A DNA stretch of 64,000 bases from Aselliscus stoliczkanus (lineage: Eukaryota > Chordata > Mammalia > Chiroptera > Hipposideridae): positions 104,422,852-104,486,851 of the forward strand of contig CM066728.1 of NCBI GenBank assembly GCA_033961575.1, in the 5' to 3' direction. The notes under the pieces are model-generated. The model was not told where the DNA came from. It did no database searches and worked only from the letters and a program-made list of their open reading frames with translations. Both the position numbers and the translations under genes were made by a program. This document shows positions 10,891 through 24,100 of this stretch, in pieces (position 1 is the stretch's first letter; every line of letters begins with the position of its first letter).

Positions 10891-13800
10891 GTAAGGAGCT
10901 GTTGACTGTAAGCTTGGCATGTACGTCTTGGACTAGCATCTCTTACACCTGTGTGGAAAAATACCTTAAAAAAGGCTCAAAGTTATACACTGACGAAATT
11001 GTGAGAAGCATTTTTGTCTACTAATTTTTTGGATGGTGCATAAGGCAACATGTTGATATTTCAAGTAAATTAAAAAAAAAGTCTTTGCATCCTTAGGGTT
11101 TTCTGCACATTGCCATCTAAACTATAAATAGTTGTAGAAATATGCACTGCATCTTTTGGGATGATGCTTACCTGAGGGAAACAGACACATTTGGGTACTT
11201 TGGTCCTTTGCAGTCTTTGAGACCTGTAAGCTTTTGTTGTTGGTGGGAGATCATTAAGGCAGATTCTAGGCTGTGAGTTTTCTAGAGTCTGTGAATAATA
11301 CCCTGCCTGGAAATGAGAGCACAGCCTGGGAGATGAGAGGATGTACTTTTGGAGTCAGATTGAAGAATGAGCTCCCTTAGCACAGGGTCAGCTCAGCAGG
11401 TTTTTATTATGTAGGTGTTTAGAGCGGGATTTGGAATCCTCTTCCACTGCCAATTAATGTCAGGAGAAAATGGAGGTTTCTCTGGGCTTCAGTTCCCAGT
11501 GTTAAACTTTGCTTCTTCAGGGACTGATCACTGTATTTTTTATGCATCCCCAACAGCCCAGATGATTCCATCTAGCCTTGCAGCCTGCTCTTTCACCACA
11601 AAACAGGAATGCTGTTGCTGCATTTTCTAACCCACTCTCCACCACTCCGAGCTCCATGACTCTGATACTTCCCAAAGTCAGTGTCTTCCAGCCAAGCCCC
11701 TAAACTTGTTTGCTTGCAAGCACTTATTTATTTTTGAAAATTATAGTTGGTATACAATATTAGTTTCAGGTAAAAACCACAATGAGATACCACATCACTT
11801 CTGTCAGAATGGCTATCATCAATAAATTAACAAACAAGTGCTGGTGGGGCTGTGGGGAAAAGGGAACCCTTGTGCGCTGTTGGTGGGATTGCAGATGGGT
11901 GCATCCACTGTGGAAATCAGTATGGAAGTTCCTCAGAAAATTGAAAATGGAACTACTGTATGACCCAGCAATTCCACTCCTGGGTATTTATCCAAAGAAA
12001 TGCAAAACACTAATTCAAAAAAATGTGGGCATTCCTATATTTATTGCAGCACTATTCACAATAGCCAAGACATGAAAACAACTGAAATGTCCATCAATAG
12101 ACGATTGGATAAAGAAACTGTGGTACATTTACACAATGGGCCATAAAAAGAATGAAATCTTACCATTTGCAAAAACATGGATGGACCTAAAGGATATTAT
12201 GCTAAGTGAAATAAGACTGAGAAAGACAAATACCATATGATCTCACTTATATGTGGAATCTAAAAAACAGAATAAATGAGAAAACAAAACAGAATAGACT
12301 CAGAGACATAGGGAAAAAAAACACCTGATGGTTGCTAGATGGGAAGGGGGTGGGGATAGGGGAGAAGGTGAAGGGATTAGAAAGAGCAAATTGGTAGTCA
12401 CAATATAGTCAGGGGGATATGAAATACAGTATGGGGAATATAATGAACAATGTCGTAAAGATCATGCAAGGTGCCAGATGGGTGCTGGACTTATCAGGGG
12501 GATCACGTCATAGATTGTGTAGATGCCCAGGCACTGCACTGCACACCTGAAGCTGAAGTAGAATGATATTGGATGTCAACTATAATTACAGCATAGGGAA
12601 CGTAGTCAGTGGAACTGTAACAGCTATATACGATGTCAGAGGGGTAGTAGACAGGGGAGGCAGTTATCACTTTGTGAGGTGTAAATGTCTAAATATTACA
12701 TTACTTTGTACACCTGAAACTAATAAAAAAATTGGTTTCAGGTGTACAACATAGTAATTTGATATTTACTCATATGTGTCTTACGATATGCTCACAGTAC
12801 TAAGTCTAGGAACCATCTGCCACTGTGCAAAGTTATCACCCTTTTATTGGATATATATATCCCTTCACCTTTTACACCCATCCCTCCACTCCCCTTCCTT
12901 CTGGCAACTATCAGTTTGTTGTTTTTTTTCTATGAGTCTGTTTTTGTTTTGTTTTATTTATGTTTGATTTAAAAAAAATTCCACATATAAGTGAAATCAT
13001 GCAGTATTGTCTTTCTCTCTCTTATTTCACTTAGCATAATACTCTTTAGGTCCATCCATGTTGTCACAAGTGGCAGGGCTTCATTCTTTTTTATTGCTGA
13101 GTAATATTCCATTGTGTGTACCACCTCTTCTTTTTTTATTATTACTAGTTACAGATGTACAATCAATGCAATAGTTATCTTTTTCACCCCTTACAAAATG
13201 ACTCCCCCTTCCCCCTCCCCTGCCCCCAAACCCCAATATCATACATATCTATTACAATTCCATTGACTACATCCCCACACTATGTTCCACATCCCATGAC
13301 TATATATGTGTTAAATTATAGTCAACATCTAATATTATTCAGCGGCAGCTTCAGATGTACAGTGCAGTGGTCAGGCCACTACACCGTCCATGAAGTGGTC
13401 TCCCTGACAAGGCATGAGTCCATCTGGTCCCCTAAAAAAAATATTTACAACATTATTGATTATATTTCCTAAACTGCCTCTTCTGTCTCTGTGATAGTAC
13501 TGTAGTTACCAGTTTATGTTGCCTCGTCCCTTCCCCTTCTCCCATCCCCATCCCATCTAGCCCTCATCAGTTTTTCCTTTGTGTCTCTAAGACTGTTTCT
13601 GTTTACATTGCTCGTTTATTCATTTCTTTAGATTCCACATATAAGTGAGATCATATGGTATTTGTCTTTTTCAGACTGACTTATTTCACTTAGCATAATG
13701 TTCTCTAGGTCCATCCATATTGTTGCAAATGGTACGATTTCTTTCTTCTTTATAGCTGCATAATACTCCATTGGGTAAATGTACCACAGTTTCTTAATCC

Positions 13801-16800
13801 AGTTGTCTACTGATGGGCATTTCGATTGTTTTCAAGTCTTGGCTATTGTAAATAGGGCGGCAATGAACATAGGGGTGCATATATTTTTTTCAAATTAGTG
13901 TTTTGGGTTTTTCAGGATAAATACCTAGGACTGGAATTGCTGGGTCAAAAGGTAGTTCCATTTCCAGTTTTTTGAGATACCTCCATACTGACTTCCATAG
14001 TGGCTGCACCAATCTGCAGTCCCACCAACAGGTACCACCTCTTCTTTATCCACTCATTTATTGATGGTTACCTAGATTGCTTCCAGGTATTGGCTATTGT
14101 CAATAATGAACAGAGGGGTTCACACAACTTGTTGAATTAGTTCTTTGGATTTCTTTGGGTAAATACCCAGAAGAGGGATTGCTGGATCATATGGTAGCTT
14201 TATTTTTAATTTTTTTTAGGAGCCTCCATACTGTTTTCCACAGAGGCTGCACCAATTATAGTCCCACCAACAATGCATGAGGGTTCCCTTTCCTCCCGCA
14301 CAACCTCTTCAACATTTGTTATCACTTGTTGATAACAGCCATGTGATAGGTGTGAGGTGATATCTCACAGTGGTTTTGATTTGCATTTCCCTAATAGCCA
14401 GTGAGGTTGAGCATCTTTTCGTATGTCTATTGGCCATCTGTTTGTTTTTTTTTTTTTTTTTTTTTTTTGAGACATGTCTCTTCTTGTCCTCTGCCCATTT
14501 TTGGATTGGATTATTTATGTTTTTGTCCTCTGAGAAGCCTTTCTGTCACTTTGAAGATGTGAGGGCTCCCTTCCCTATGCCCTGTCTACATCTCACTTTT
14601 GTGTCTGCTAGAGCCCTCGTCACATCTCTGTAGTGAAGGGACGTTTGTCTTCATGTCTCTTTACATCGCTAGCTTGTGAGTTCCTGCAGGACAGGAATGC
14701 TCTCTCCATTTTTAAATAGCCTTTGCTCAACACAGAGTCTGGTACTAATACTCCGTCATTTAGGCTTGTGCAATAAATTGAATGAATTAAACTTTTCACA
14801 TGTCTAAACATTTTCCCTGTACTTTATTACCAAGTCTAAAACAATGAAATCAATGATAAAACTTTGAGTATAATTAAGGAATTCATGTCTCCCTTGACAC
14901 AAGCTACCTTATTGGGAAACAGTTGAGTTCTTTTGAGGTTTCATTGATATATTTAGGATGCTGGTTCTGTTCACTGCACTGATATATGTATGATATTAAC
15001 AGAATTACTTTAATGTCACAGTAAATTATATAAATAATGACTGCATTTTCTATTTAATGTACTCATATGACAAAGTATTAAATTAGAACTTGGTGACCTA
15101 AAATGATCAATGACAAAAATTTCAAAGCTAGTTAACTTAAAAACTATGAACCTCTTTATATTTAACTTTGGCCTGGAACTCTTAGTGTAATGATGCTATA
15201 TTATAACTAGGTTATTATAATATAATAATGGACTTTATCCAGAATATACACACAAATAACAACCAAATGTGCCATAAGCTCTGTGGGTTTAGAAAAATCA
15301 AACCATATATCCTTTTTGTTGTATAATACATACAGAAGCTTTCTAATGAGAAAACTTGAAATAATCTTGTATGTATTTACTGACTTATTTGCAGAAATAC
15401 AGCCCAGATATGATGTCTGCCTTCTTTCTGCTTTTCTCATAGATGAAGAAGGTGTAGCACCAACTTACAAATGTACAATGGACACTAACTCCACGCTTAT
15501 GGGTTCTTTTTCTTTCCTTCCCTAACATGAAACGGAAATATATAATTTTGCTTGTTGACTCTGTTGCCTTTGAGGGAAAAAAACATGGAAAGATTTATGA
15601 CAGTCGTCTTGACTTAAATTCGCCTCGACTTAAGTTCACCTCATTGCAGGCTGGCCTTAAAATGGAGGCGAGCTGGCTCCCTGTTGCAGGGATGTGTATG
15701 GTCATGTTTGCACTCTGTGTTTATGCGAGGGAACACTGTTTGTCATCAGATTTCAGATTGCTAGGTTTCTCCAAACAGTGATTCTCGCTTGTGGGGGCAG
15801 AGCCCATGGGGGGAGTTAGAGGGCTGCTCCTCTAGGAGGCACAACTCCTCCTGCCCAGAAACTCTGCAGGGGGGCCGCCATTGTCCCCTGGGCAGTACAG
15901 GAGGAGCCAAGACTGAAAAGAACCTTTGCTCTCAGATATCTGTTGCAAGCTGAAAGGATGTCAGCTTTGCTATTCTCTTGGCAAAAGAGCCAAACCGGTT
16001 TCAATATCCTGTGTTAATCAGGCCCAGACGTGTTTGGCCCAGGGAACACATTTCACATATACGATGTCAAAACAGTTTCCTTGGAGTGTCCGGAAGTGAA
16101 TAGCTCTAGGACGTCATTAGGGAGTGGGGAGTAGACACGTTCCGTTTAGTAGACACGTTCCGTTTGTCATGGCCCAAGGGGGTACCCTTGATCCTGAGTG
16201 AGTCAATGCCCAAGAGGCCCACATGGCAATCACATTATTGCCAGGCCCTGGGAGAATGTGACTCTAGGTGCAAAATCCATCCATTCCGCAAATACCTGTT
16301 GAATGCCTATTTAGGGCCAGGCACTGTGCTTCATGATATGGCAGGGAAGAGCACTTCCGGGCCTTGTGGAGTTTGGAATTCAAACTTCTTTCTGCTATCA
16401 AGTTTTGCACAACTCTAGTAATGAGGAAAAAAAAAAGAAAAAAAAACAGAGGTCTGGAGTTGGAGGGACCCAAAATTTCTGCCCTTGGACTTTCTGTCTT
16501 AAGTTCCTCCCTCAAGTGAGAACCTGGCAGTACTAAGCAATGATGACCCATTCGTACAGTGACTTCCTCTGGAGCAGTGTTCTCAGGATGGCTGCACACT
16601 GGAGTCGCCAGAGGAGCTTTTGAGAAATAGCACTGCCGGGGCCCCACTCTGAACAAGAGAAGTCAGGAATTCTTGTGGATGGAAGCCCTAGACTTCGGGG
16701 CTTTAAAACACCCACGAGGTTCTAATGAGCAGCCAGCTTTAAGCAGTCTGGTTTATTGTGATGGATGAGGCGAGTTTGGGAATTTCACCCTTGTGTCATA

Positions 16801-19800
16801 TATAATGTGAATGGTGACACATATATTTTTTAGCATGTGAGTGAAATTGAATTACATGGCCCCTGCTGTGAGAGGGGGCTCTTGGAATTTTGTAAGGCTG
16901 GAGTAAAATCACTGTGGGTTGGGGGAGAAGATGGAATATATGGCCCTGTGAAGGGCCTCTAAGTCTCGAGCAGGTCCAGGAATTTGGTGGGCAGAAAACA
17001 AACTCTAGGTTAGAATTTGGATGATGGATTGTTGGAGGTCTCAGAGGTGGTAGTGGAGATGGGGATACCCCTACAGGAAGTTTTGGGTCAGCTTGGGTAA
17101 AAAATCCACCGGTAGTAAAAGGTAAAGAGGAGGTCTTTATTTGCTTGGAAAGAATGACAGGTAAGGGGGTTAGTAAATGGGGGAGACTTAGGGGCCCTGG
17201 AAACTACAGTGACAATAAGACAAGATCCCAGAGCTTATGCTTTAGGACACCAGAAAACTGCAGGGACCTTCTCCGTTTAAGTGCTATCTCTTTGCAATGG
17301 AGGGGAAGTGCGGCCCTTCTACGGAAAGGAGGGTTTCACTGTAGCACCTGCTGTGAGTGGAGTAGCCAGCCTGGAGTGCCTTTCCCTTCCAGAAACCACT
17401 TGGCTGAAGTGCTCTTGATGTGGGAAGGAGGCACAGTGCTTCTTCTGCAGCTGCGGCCCTTCACCTGGACACATGAAATGAAACGGGAGGAAGAAAAGGC
17501 AAGACGGAAACAGCTCAGTTGGGGGCAGACAGATACTAAATTGTGGTTCTCCCAGCCAATTAAAGACCAGGTTTGGAGGGTCCAGGAAGCACCCCAGAGT
17601 GGCCTCTCCCCGTGAGGAAACGGGGCCTTGTGGGTTGAACGGAAAATGCTGGGAGACAAAGAGGGAGGCTTGTCTTTGTTGGAAGACAAAGACATTGGTT
17701 TAACTTTGTAGACATAGTTCTAAATGCCGATGAGTAGAACTGCTCCCATCAGTTTCTGTAATTCAGCACGTTTAAATGGGATGTAGGCTACGAGGTCAGC
17801 TGTATGTGCCGTGAATTGAGAGAGAGAGAGAGAGGGTTAGCCTCCATACTAGTGGTAGAATTTCGTGCAGTGGTTTACGCTGGAGTCACATTACCATCAA
17901 AGGCCTGGGAGCTTATTGACCGAATTCAGAGCCTGCAATCATGGACTCACATTGAGCTGAAATAAATTGTTCCAGCCCTTAATTACTTGAGTGACTTGTG
18001 AAATGATTAATTTGGTCAATTTACCACTGATTCGGTATCAGTGGAGGCTCTGCTATGTGCCAGGCACTGTTCTGGGTACAGGAGATACTGTAAATTCAAA
18101 TAGAAAACATCACTTTCTATGGGGCTGATACTCTTATAGGAATGGTGAGATTCAGTTGATATTTATTTTATTTTACAGCTCAAGAGATAAGAAGGATCAG
18201 ATTATATAGATGGTAGATAGGCAAGCTAAACCAGCCCTTTGGGTATCCTCCTTAAAAAAAGAGAAGAGAAGGAAATACATATTGTGCGACTAGCCAGGCA
18301 TTTCAGCTGGGCATCCACTTTGAGTAATTTCCCCTTTTGCTCATGGATTGTCCGTGATTCATCCATAGTTGGGGAAAATGAAATAGTGAAGCTGACTGGC
18401 CGACGATGAGCAAACCCATGTCCTTGGCCTTGTTAGCACTAGGTGCATCAGGTGATGAATTCTTTATGGACTTGAGATTGATATTGATATTGGAAGCCAA
18501 AGTGAAATCAGTCCCAGAGACTTTTACTGTGGAGACCGAAGAGGAGTTTCAGCTGTAATTCACAGACGCCACACTATTTACAGTTATCTTCAGTGGGGAG
18601 TTTCATCTGTGGTCTCCTCTCCTCTCTTTCACTGTGTTTCTTACGTGCTGTGTGCATACATATACAGGAAAGAACAAAACACCCAAATCAAACAGAAATA
18701 TATTTATTCAAAAATATGCAACAACTCTTCATTATAACAGATCCCTTTCCCCTTTTCAGATTCGGACCTGCAACAAGACTAATTATGTTAACCTAGAAAA
18801 ACTTTTTTTTTAAAAGAACAATTTTTTTGCCTGCAGAATCCATTCTGGCCCTACATGCTTCACTGTGCAAAGGCATCTTATGAGGGCCTGGTATGTACAG
18901 GATGATGCAGGTAAAAGTGAGTTGTTCAATGAAAGTGGCAAGGAGTGGGGGCAGCATGGGGGCCAACCTACTGGCTGCTCCGGCAGGGAACCCGCCTTTT
19001 AGGCACTTTTAGGAGTTGACGATGGGGCAGGGAGTTAGCATTTGCTGAAACATAGGAGTGCAGTGGGAGAGCTGGACGCAGGCCATGCTAGCTGGGCAAC
19101 AGTCCATCCTGGCACTAAAATGTCACCTGTGTAACTCAGCAAATGGTGCTAGTTAACTCCAGTTTCTACCCACAACTCCTTCTCTAAGCCATGCAATGCA
19201 TATGGGATCCCCCTACAGTGTGCCCTACGTCACCCTTGAGTGAATTTAAAAAAGAGATGTTTATGGAATACTAATTTGAATGGGTGCAAAATTCTTAGCT
19301 GTCTGGGACACCCCATGTCTAGGCTTGGCCCTGCAGACACATCAGAGCTTGGTTTCCAGTTCTCCCACTTAGGAAACTTGTTAATGGTCCATAATCTCGA
19401 TTTCCTTGTGTGGCGATAATGTCTGCTTTATAGGCTTTTGTGGCCATTAGACCTAAGCACAGTAAGCAAATGATGACTAGCAGATCTGTAACTAACAATG
19501 TAACCAGGGAAAACAGAGCAAAATGTCCTCTGACACCCTCCTGAGGGTTGGGGAACGGTGTCCCTGCTTGGCCACAAAGGGGCCCCTGGATCTGAAGGCA
19601 CCATCCTCCATCCAGGGTCTGAGGCAACCCTGCCACCTGGGCCCAGCTTTCTAAGGATGGAGGGAGCTTAAACATTTGTACAATTAAAAAAATCATCATT
19701 AAAACATTTTGTTTTACTTGAGGTTTGATGTCGAGGGTCAAAGCCTTGGCCCTGCCATTTTAATTCAAGTACTGGTTAACTTGGTATTATTATCTCAAGA

Positions 19801-21122
19801 TTGCTCCCAATTTAATCTTCACAGACACCTTTAAAATTTGGACTTTTCTCTCCATTTTACAGATGAGGGTGAGGTCTTTCATATAGTTGGGGGTTAACAA
19901 CTTGGAGCCAAAATGAAATGTGTATAGTTCACACACAGGCTATGGGCACAAACATGTAGATGTGGGCTTGGGTTCTCCAGTTAAAGGCAAAACAAATTGG
20001 GTGAATGGGTTTGTCATGAGAAGAAGTCACAGAGTTTTATGAAAGTACATGGCATTGGGTCTTTGTTGGGATCCATGCATTAAAATCTTAAGTTTTCTAT
20101 TCTGTGTTGACTTTTGAATCAAGGAGAAATGGCCCAAGGGTTAAAGAAGGCATGGAGCTTAGCTGTGTCCTGCTCCCACACTTTGATTTTGAGTCATGGA
20201 AACTAAATCCTGGAGAGGCTAAATGACAGATGCAAGGTCTTGGAATTAGTGGCAGAGCTGGAACTCGAACCTGCAACCCCTCTCTGGCACCCAGGCTTTT
20301 TGTCTACATGAAATTGCCCCACCTTGAAAGCAGCATCTATTTCATGTGAGCGAGCACATTAATCATTCTTTCATTCCAAGGTGGTAGTAATTAATATACC
20401 TTGTCACCAGATTGCAAAAGTGTTTTAATAACATGTTCCAGATTTCCTTGGACATCTGATAGGTTTCTGTCCACCTTCCTTCTTCACTCCCATTTGTTGT
20501 ACTTGCTCGTGCGATGCAAAACAATTTGAATGTGACTCTTAAAAAAAAAATTCCATAGTTGGCCTCAGTTTCTTAATCCCACCCCACCCTCACTCTCCAA
20601 GTGTCCCAGATGTTTCAAAGGCCACAGGACAAGCCACCACTAGACAGCTAGTCGCCTGACTGCTTGTTGCTGCAGTTCCCTAGCAGCCACAAAGCTGCAG
20701 GTTTAAGTTCATGGACTGACAATGCACAGGTCTGATCACTAAATATTTGCTTGACATTATTGACTTTTTGTGGTAGTGAAAAAAAAAGAAGTCCTTCTTG
20801 ACACCAGGATGCCTTAGTATAAGACAGTGAAAGCTGAGCTTGATCACTATGGTGGCCTTTCATGTATGCGGCACTAGGATTTGCTTCATGCTACCTGTCA
20901 TTAGATAGAACTATCAGTGTATGTGACAACATACTTAATGCCTAATATGCTTTTTCATATAGCTCTGAAAACATTTACTTTAAAAACACATTGATAGTTT
21001 GCTTTGTAGTCATAAAACTGCCTTGGAGGTTTTTTTTTTCTCTGTGATATTTAAGTAAAAATAGAATAATTAGTGTTAGTGTTCTATTTTAGGAATCAAC
21101 ATCTCCTATACTCCATTAGAGC

Positions 21123-21191
<69 letters not shown>

Positions 21192-24100
21192 CCCTTGGAA
21201 TCTTAGAAACTGTTGCCTTGGCAGAGGCTTGGTTCAGTTTCTATATTCTTTGGAAGCCTTCAGTTGTGTCACATCCTGACCCTTTGGCTCTCCATTTCTT
21301 TTAATGTTTCTTTTTGGCTGCCTAGCATTTGCCATCTTGCTGTTTTTTTGCTTATTCCTGGCTCTTCCAGTGGCCCACTGTGTTCTTAAGCTTTTGAAGA
21401 CATTTAGTACAAACTCAGAGAGATCACTCTGAGGAAAGCATTTTAATCCTCACTGCCAGAAACGTAGAAAATAGTCAAAACAACAGGACATCTTCCTGGT
21501 TTTAGCCATATTTGAAAAGAGTTTTAAATTTATTTCTATTTGACAGCTATAGAATGTATGCTTTGTGTCAGGATGTGGGTTAGTTTCTTTTTGGAGAAAT
21601 GGCAAGAAAATAGGTATATTGTTTAGTGTTTTTTTTTTTTTTTTTTTTTTTTTTTTATTTTAACCCCCACTCCTACCCTCAGCTTCTCTTAAAATAGTTC
21701 TTTCAGACTCTGAAAAATGAATGTAAATTATATAGGTCTAGTGATGTCTTTTAATCGCTCTGAAATCCCCAACTTTTTACTAGTATTTACCTTTTCTAAA
21801 GTTTTTTGTATCTTAAATAGTTCTTCATTGACTCTAAATTCCCCTTAATCTACTAGGACTACACCTCTTTCCTTTATAGTTGAGTTTCTAGAAAGAGTAG
21901 TTTATATCCAGTAGCGTTATAGTTCTCTTTTCCCAGTAATCCTTTTCTCAAGTCTACAGTCCATTTGCTTTCTATCTGATACAGTAACATTGGTTACTGT
22001 ATCATCTAGTGCTGCCTAACAAACCACATCACAACTCCATGCCCCAAAGCAGCTATACCTGTCTGTTATTTCTCCTGCTTCTGTGGGTGGCTGGTCTCTG
22101 GTGGGCTGTTCTTCTGTTTCCTGTGGAATTGGTTGGGTTGCAGTCATCTTGAGGCTTGGCTAGGTTTGGAATGTCCATGACAGCTTGGAAGTTCTGCTGA
22201 TGTGTCAGCTAGGCGGTTGGCTGGGGCTGCTGACTGGAAGCCTTGGTTGTTTCTCTACGTGTTTTCCAGGCCCCCTCACAGCCTGGTGGCTGGCTTCCAA
22301 GGGAGCACTCACTCCCAAGTGCAAAGGCAGAAGCCGATGGTCTCCTAAGAGCCAGCCTAGAAAGTTTTACAGTCTCACTTCTCCCCATAATCTTTTGGTG
22401 AAAGCTGGTCCCAAGGCAAGTCAAATCCACAAGGAGGGAAATAGAGTCTCTTGGTAGGCTAGTGGCGTGGTCCTGCTACAGAAGAGCTGTGGGGTGCTGT
22501 AGCCATCTTGTAAACACAATTGCTAGGGATATTCTAATTGATCCAGCCAGTATTTTAGAGCGTTAGCACCACTGGCCACCTCCATGGTTTATTGGTGGTG
22601 CTGCCTCCTGCTTTTCTTTCTCTTTCTCTTCCCACTCATCCTCCATCTTCTCCACTTGTTTCTCTTTCCTTCCTTGCTCCTGGCATGTTGATGTTCCCCA
22701 AGGTTCTTCACCTTCTTGTTGTTTCACCGTCCATGACTTCCTTAGACAATCATATTTGCACTCGTGGTTTAAGCTGATTTATTCACTCATTTTACAAATA
22801 TTTATTGAATAACTAGTATGCCCATATCATTTCCCAAATAAAAGGGCTGATATCAAAATTGTGCAGGGTCTGCATTGTCTATCCCCAAATACCATTTATA
22901 GTCTATACTGTCTATGTATGTCTATCATAACTATTTTATTTCACTGGTTCTCCTCGGGGGGTGATTTTGTCATGCAGGGGATATTAGGCAATGCCTGCAG
23001 ACATTTTTCATTCTTATAATTTGGTGGTGGGGAGCTACTGGCATTTAGAAGGTATAGAACAAGGATGCTGCTAAACACACTGCAGTGTCCAGGACCACCC
23101 CTCACAAGAATGGTCTGGCCCATAACCTCAGTTGTGCTGGACTGAGAACCTCTATCTCTGTGTCTGCGATGCAATTTCTCCTTGAATTCTGGCTCTACGG
23201 TCCCAGTGGACTGTCTCAGGCTCTGGAAATGCTGTTGTCGTCCACCTGACTGGCCTTCCTGCCTCCAGGCCTGCATCACTCCAGTCCACTTTCCAGACTA
23301 CTGTCAGAATAATTGATGTTTTAATGCAGTATGGACAGCTAAGCATCTCTCCTCATTTGAAACTCATCAGTGATCCTCTGTGGACCTCAGATACCGTTTA
23401 AATCTTCTAATGTTGCCCATGAGATGTTTAATGACCTGACTTCTTTCTAATTACCCATCACGTCTTTCCAGTCCTTTTTAGTTCAGCCATCCTGCCTGCC
23501 TTATGGTTTCCAGAATGTGCTTTGCATTCTTCTGCCTCTTGGCCTTTGCACATGCAGAGATGCCTCTATCACAGGGAGTGTGGCCAACTATCCTTCAGCT
23601 CTGGGCTCAAGTCATCTCTTCCTGGAAGTTTCCCTGTATTACCACCTATACCCCTCGTCAGCCCCAGGCTAGAGTAATGGATCCTCCTTTGTGCCCCTTC
23701 TCCAAAGACCCATAAATGCCCCGTAATAAATCAATGCCCCTCTAATAACCTAACACCACCATGTCATGTTTTTTGCTCACATCCTGCCAACAAGGCTGTG
23801 AGCTTTATTGAAGTCCCTGGATAGTGTTTACCATCTATAGTGCTACGACATACTTGGGGTTTAATGACTGATTGTTGGCCAAATGAAGGGATACAGAGGG
23901 GCCACCTTTTCTCTTTCTAGTGGACACTACTGGTTGACATTAAAGGAAACTTACTTAATTTAAGAAATAAGTTGGAAGCTGAATGTCCACCAATGACAAA
24001 ATGGTTGAATAAATTATGGTCCATCCATATTACTGAATGTTTTGCAACTATTACACAGATTGGAATAGTCTGTATTAAACTAGAAAGAAGTCTGTGATGC

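Larger units (their letters stand above)
11718..14530 (-). mobile_element. Old L1 (antisense), host of two later L1 insertions
   Basis: Three pieces in antisense orientation form one element: 11,718-11,771 (3' end, ...TTAGTTTCAGGT), 12,731-13,133 (rest of the 3' untranslated region and an ORF2 end with TTAGCATAATACTCTTTAGG), and 14,032-14,530 (more ORF2, with an internal T run at 14,441-14,468). The gaps are filled by the two L1 copies listed separately. No intact reading frame remains. Confidence 0.75.

Noticed and set aside
16264..16656. 130-codon minus-strand frame with a phenylalanine run
   Set aside because: It crosses an A-rich run (16,427-16,447) and old repeat sequence, with no protein pattern.
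17145..17695. Overlapping open frames of 156 (+) and 119 (-) codons in intron 1
   Set aside because: They lie on opposite strands of the same GC-richer patch, show no domain, splice or codon pattern, and are best explained by chance.
21073..21279. Open frame coding a YIYIYI repeat
   Set aside because: It is translation of a TA microsatellite.
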